Origin: Prorocentrum cordatum
Taxonomy: Eukaryota > Sar > Dinophyceae > Prorocentrales > Prorocentraceae
Direction of reading: 5' to 3'
DNA: 64,000 nt
NCBI GenBank assembly: GCA_963575745.1
Contig: CAUYUJ010003447.1
Coordinates: 117,040 to 181,039 of the forward strand
Below the pieces are notes generated by a model, which was not told the DNA's origin, made no database searches, and saw nothing but the letters and a program-made list of their open reading frames with translations. Shown one piece after another: positions 62,385-64,000 of this stretch. Within the stretch, counting starts at the first letter, position 1, and each line of letters starts with the position of its first letter. A program made the position numbers and the translations under genes.

Positions 62385-62580
62385 TCGGGAGCGGAAAAGA
62401 GGGCCGGGGTGATGACTAGGGGGGGGGATATCATGGCGGGGGCCATGATATTTCCCCAGATCTCATGGCGCCTCTTCTTTTTTCATTACGTCCCTGGCCC
62501 CCCCGCTGGGCCGCGCACATGCCGCTGGTCATGATTTGCACCCCCCCCCTCTTGGACACCCCCCTCTTGGCCGCTCCCGA
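62385..62580. mobile_element. Family K inverted-repeat element, copy 2, 5-bp target-site duplication
   Basis: TCGGGAGCGGAAAAGAGGG on the left; CCCTCTTGGCCGCTCCCGA on the right. TCCCG flanks both sides (62380-62384 and 62581-62585). The ATATCATGGC/GCCATGATAT hairpin is conserved with copy 1. Confidence 0.85.
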
Positions 62581-62585
62581 TCCCG

Positions 62586-63158
62586 GGAGCCCACAGAGTT
62601 TCGACGGCTCGATCCTCCCGCCTCGCTTGCCGCACGGAGCTCTCGACCCCCTTCCCGGGACCGCGCCGCTCACCCCGAGCCGCCTCTTGTCGGCTCTGGG
62701 GGGCAGGGAAGCCGCCGTTGGAGCCCGAGCGTCTCGAGCAGACGGAGAGCTACAGTCAACTCGCATAGTAAGAATGGGCGCGCTTTGTGGCGGACCAGCT
62801 TGTTTGCATGGGGTGGTGTAGTGTACAACAAATCGTGCCAATGGATGCAATTTTTGTACATTGCCAACACTTCACGGTCTTGTGCCGGGCCAGCTTGTTC
62901 GTGTGGGGGGGCGCAAAAATCGTGTCCCCGATTGGCTCAGGTTTGCCCGCAGGTTCCTGCAGGATCTTGCAAAGCCTGATTGACTCGGGTTTGCACTGAC
63001 TTGGTTCATTGCGTCTCCGATGGATGTGGACGTGATGCCCGCGCCCCAGGGGCATGCGCAGATAGGTCCGTGCCCACTGGCTGCGGAGGCCCCCGAGGGT
63101 CGGTCCCCCCTGGGTTGTTGCCGTGGGCGAATCCCCGCCGCGGAGGTGCCCCAAACAA
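62586..63158. other. No gene recognised; diverged direct repeat
   Basis: GACCAGCTTGTTTGCATGGG and GGCCAGCTTGTTCGTGTGGG (62793 and 62888) with similar downstream bases form a diverged duplication of about 95-105 bp. Confidence 0.5.
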
Positions 63159-63388
63159 GCAGTGGCGAGGCGTCCTGACCTGCCTATAGGCCCACCAGAG
63201 AAGGTTCTAAGAACCTGTCGTGCTCTGCACGGGATGTTGTTGGCACATCTCTGGCTGGGGCTGTCCTGTTTTCATACACGGTACGTTCCAGGAACAGCGC
63301 GTTTGGGCGTTTGGTCTTAGGAAGTTCTGTTGTTCTAAGAAGATTTCGGGGTAGGCCTGTAGGAATGTTGGGACAGTCGGCCCCGACT
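63159..63388. mobile_element. Family G foldback element, copy 3
   Basis: GCAGTGGCGAGGCGTCCTGA at the left; GGGACAGTCGGCCCCGACTC at the right. CCTATAGGCCCACC and GGTAGGCCTGTAGG form part of the inverted arms. Confidence 0.7.
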
Positions 63389-63576
63389 CAATTCAGGGCT
63401 TCAGTCGAGTAAGCGCAAGCATGGGCCAAAGCGCGTGGATTAGCGACGGTTTCTGGTGTCCGCGAGGAGTCGGCGGGATCCGTTGCCAAAAGCGGCTGCG
63501 TCGGCCGCCTGTTCGGGGGGTGCCGTCACGCGCCAGATCCACGGATCCCGAATCCATGTCAGAGTGTGCCCGATTC

Positions 63577-63740
63577 CAAGGGCGCCCTCGAGGGCGCGAA
63601 GTTGTTCGCGCTTCGCGCCTCGCGCTTCGGCTCCGATTCCTCCTCATCCTCATCTTCTTCTCTGGGAGGCGGCGCGAGACCGCGACGTTCTTCGCACTTC
63701 GCGCTTCGCGCAGCGCGAGGCGCGAAGTTGGGAGCCCTTG
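63577..63740. mobile_element. Family P inverted-repeat element, copy 2, 5-bp target-site duplication
   Basis: CAAGGGCGCCCTCGAGGGCG at the left; GCGCGAAGTTGGGAGCCCTTG at the right. GATTC flanks both sides exactly (63572-63576 and 63741-63745). Confidence 0.85.
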
Positions 63741-63745
63741 GATTC

Positions 63746-64000
63746 TGTCAGGTGTTTGGGGCCGAGGGCGCGGCTCGCTCTCGACGCAAGCTGCGAGAGT
63801 TGGTGGCGCCGCAGTTCACCTCGTCGTGGCTGCCACCGGTTTCGATCATTGGGGGGACAGGTGACAGCATCGCAGAAGATCACGACCAGAACCGTAGACC
63901 CCAGACCTAATCGTTCTGCGGCCTTTTTCGAGCCGGATCGATCCCCGAGGGTCCTTGGAATCGAAAAGGGCGATTATCGCCCAGCAGCTAGAATCGTAGT
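63746..64000. other. No gene recognised; right window edge
   Basis: Short spacer without a recognised feature. Confidence 0.4.

Overview
ORGANISM. The window looks like dinoflagellate nuclear DNA. The best single piece of evidence is a relic of the dinoflagellate trans-spliced leader (DinoSL): 20 consecutive bases at 49651-49670, 21 of 22 counting the degenerate first position. Also consistent are the high GC, the very long simple-sequence tracts, the many short inverted-repeat elements and the lack of any recognisable host gene in 64 kb. I cannot name the species. All repeat alignments were made by eye, so element ends are good to a few bases only where a target-site duplication (TSD) is quoted. 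|| LAYOUT. 1-7 kb: microsatellites, a degenerate CTTGGGGCC array and short foldback elements. 8.0-9.15 kb: a decayed gene whose conserved blocks look like a Helitron-type Rep (HUH) protein, broken by frameshifts and stops. 9.2-31 kb: satellites, a 1.5-kb GGT array at 13.5-15.0 kb, an unidentified protein-like minus-strand stretch at 18.9-20.1 kb, and many foldback elements, some nested. 31.3-39.4 kb: three copies of one composite element with shared ends but different internal minisatellites. 39.4-47 kb: TTATCGG-rich DNA, a 1-kb CATA array and more foldback elements. 47.5-49.65 kb: long CTC and CAT tracts. 49.65-56.0 kb: an apparently intact two-ORF non-LTR retrotransposon (ORF1 with a zinc motif and coiled coils; ORF2 with endonuclease-like, reverse transcriptase and RNase H domains and C-terminal zinc modules). 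It starts at the DinoSL relic and ends in a TCC repeat. 56-64 kb: more foldback elements and arrays. || HOW THE PARTS WORK TOGETHER. There is no operon or pathway; this is a mobile-DNA landscape. The retrotransposon is the only element here with all its coding parts. About 15 families of 100-200 bp terminal-inverted-repeat elements (about 50 copies) encode nothing and must be, or have been, moved by transposases encoded elsewhere. One family makes 8-bp duplications; several others make 5-bp ones. Insertions of one family inside another (A in B, F in G, C in B) give relative ages. The DinoSL at the exact 5' end of the retrotransposon implies that a trans-spliced mRNA was the template that was reverse-transcribed and inserted into a TCC microsatellite.
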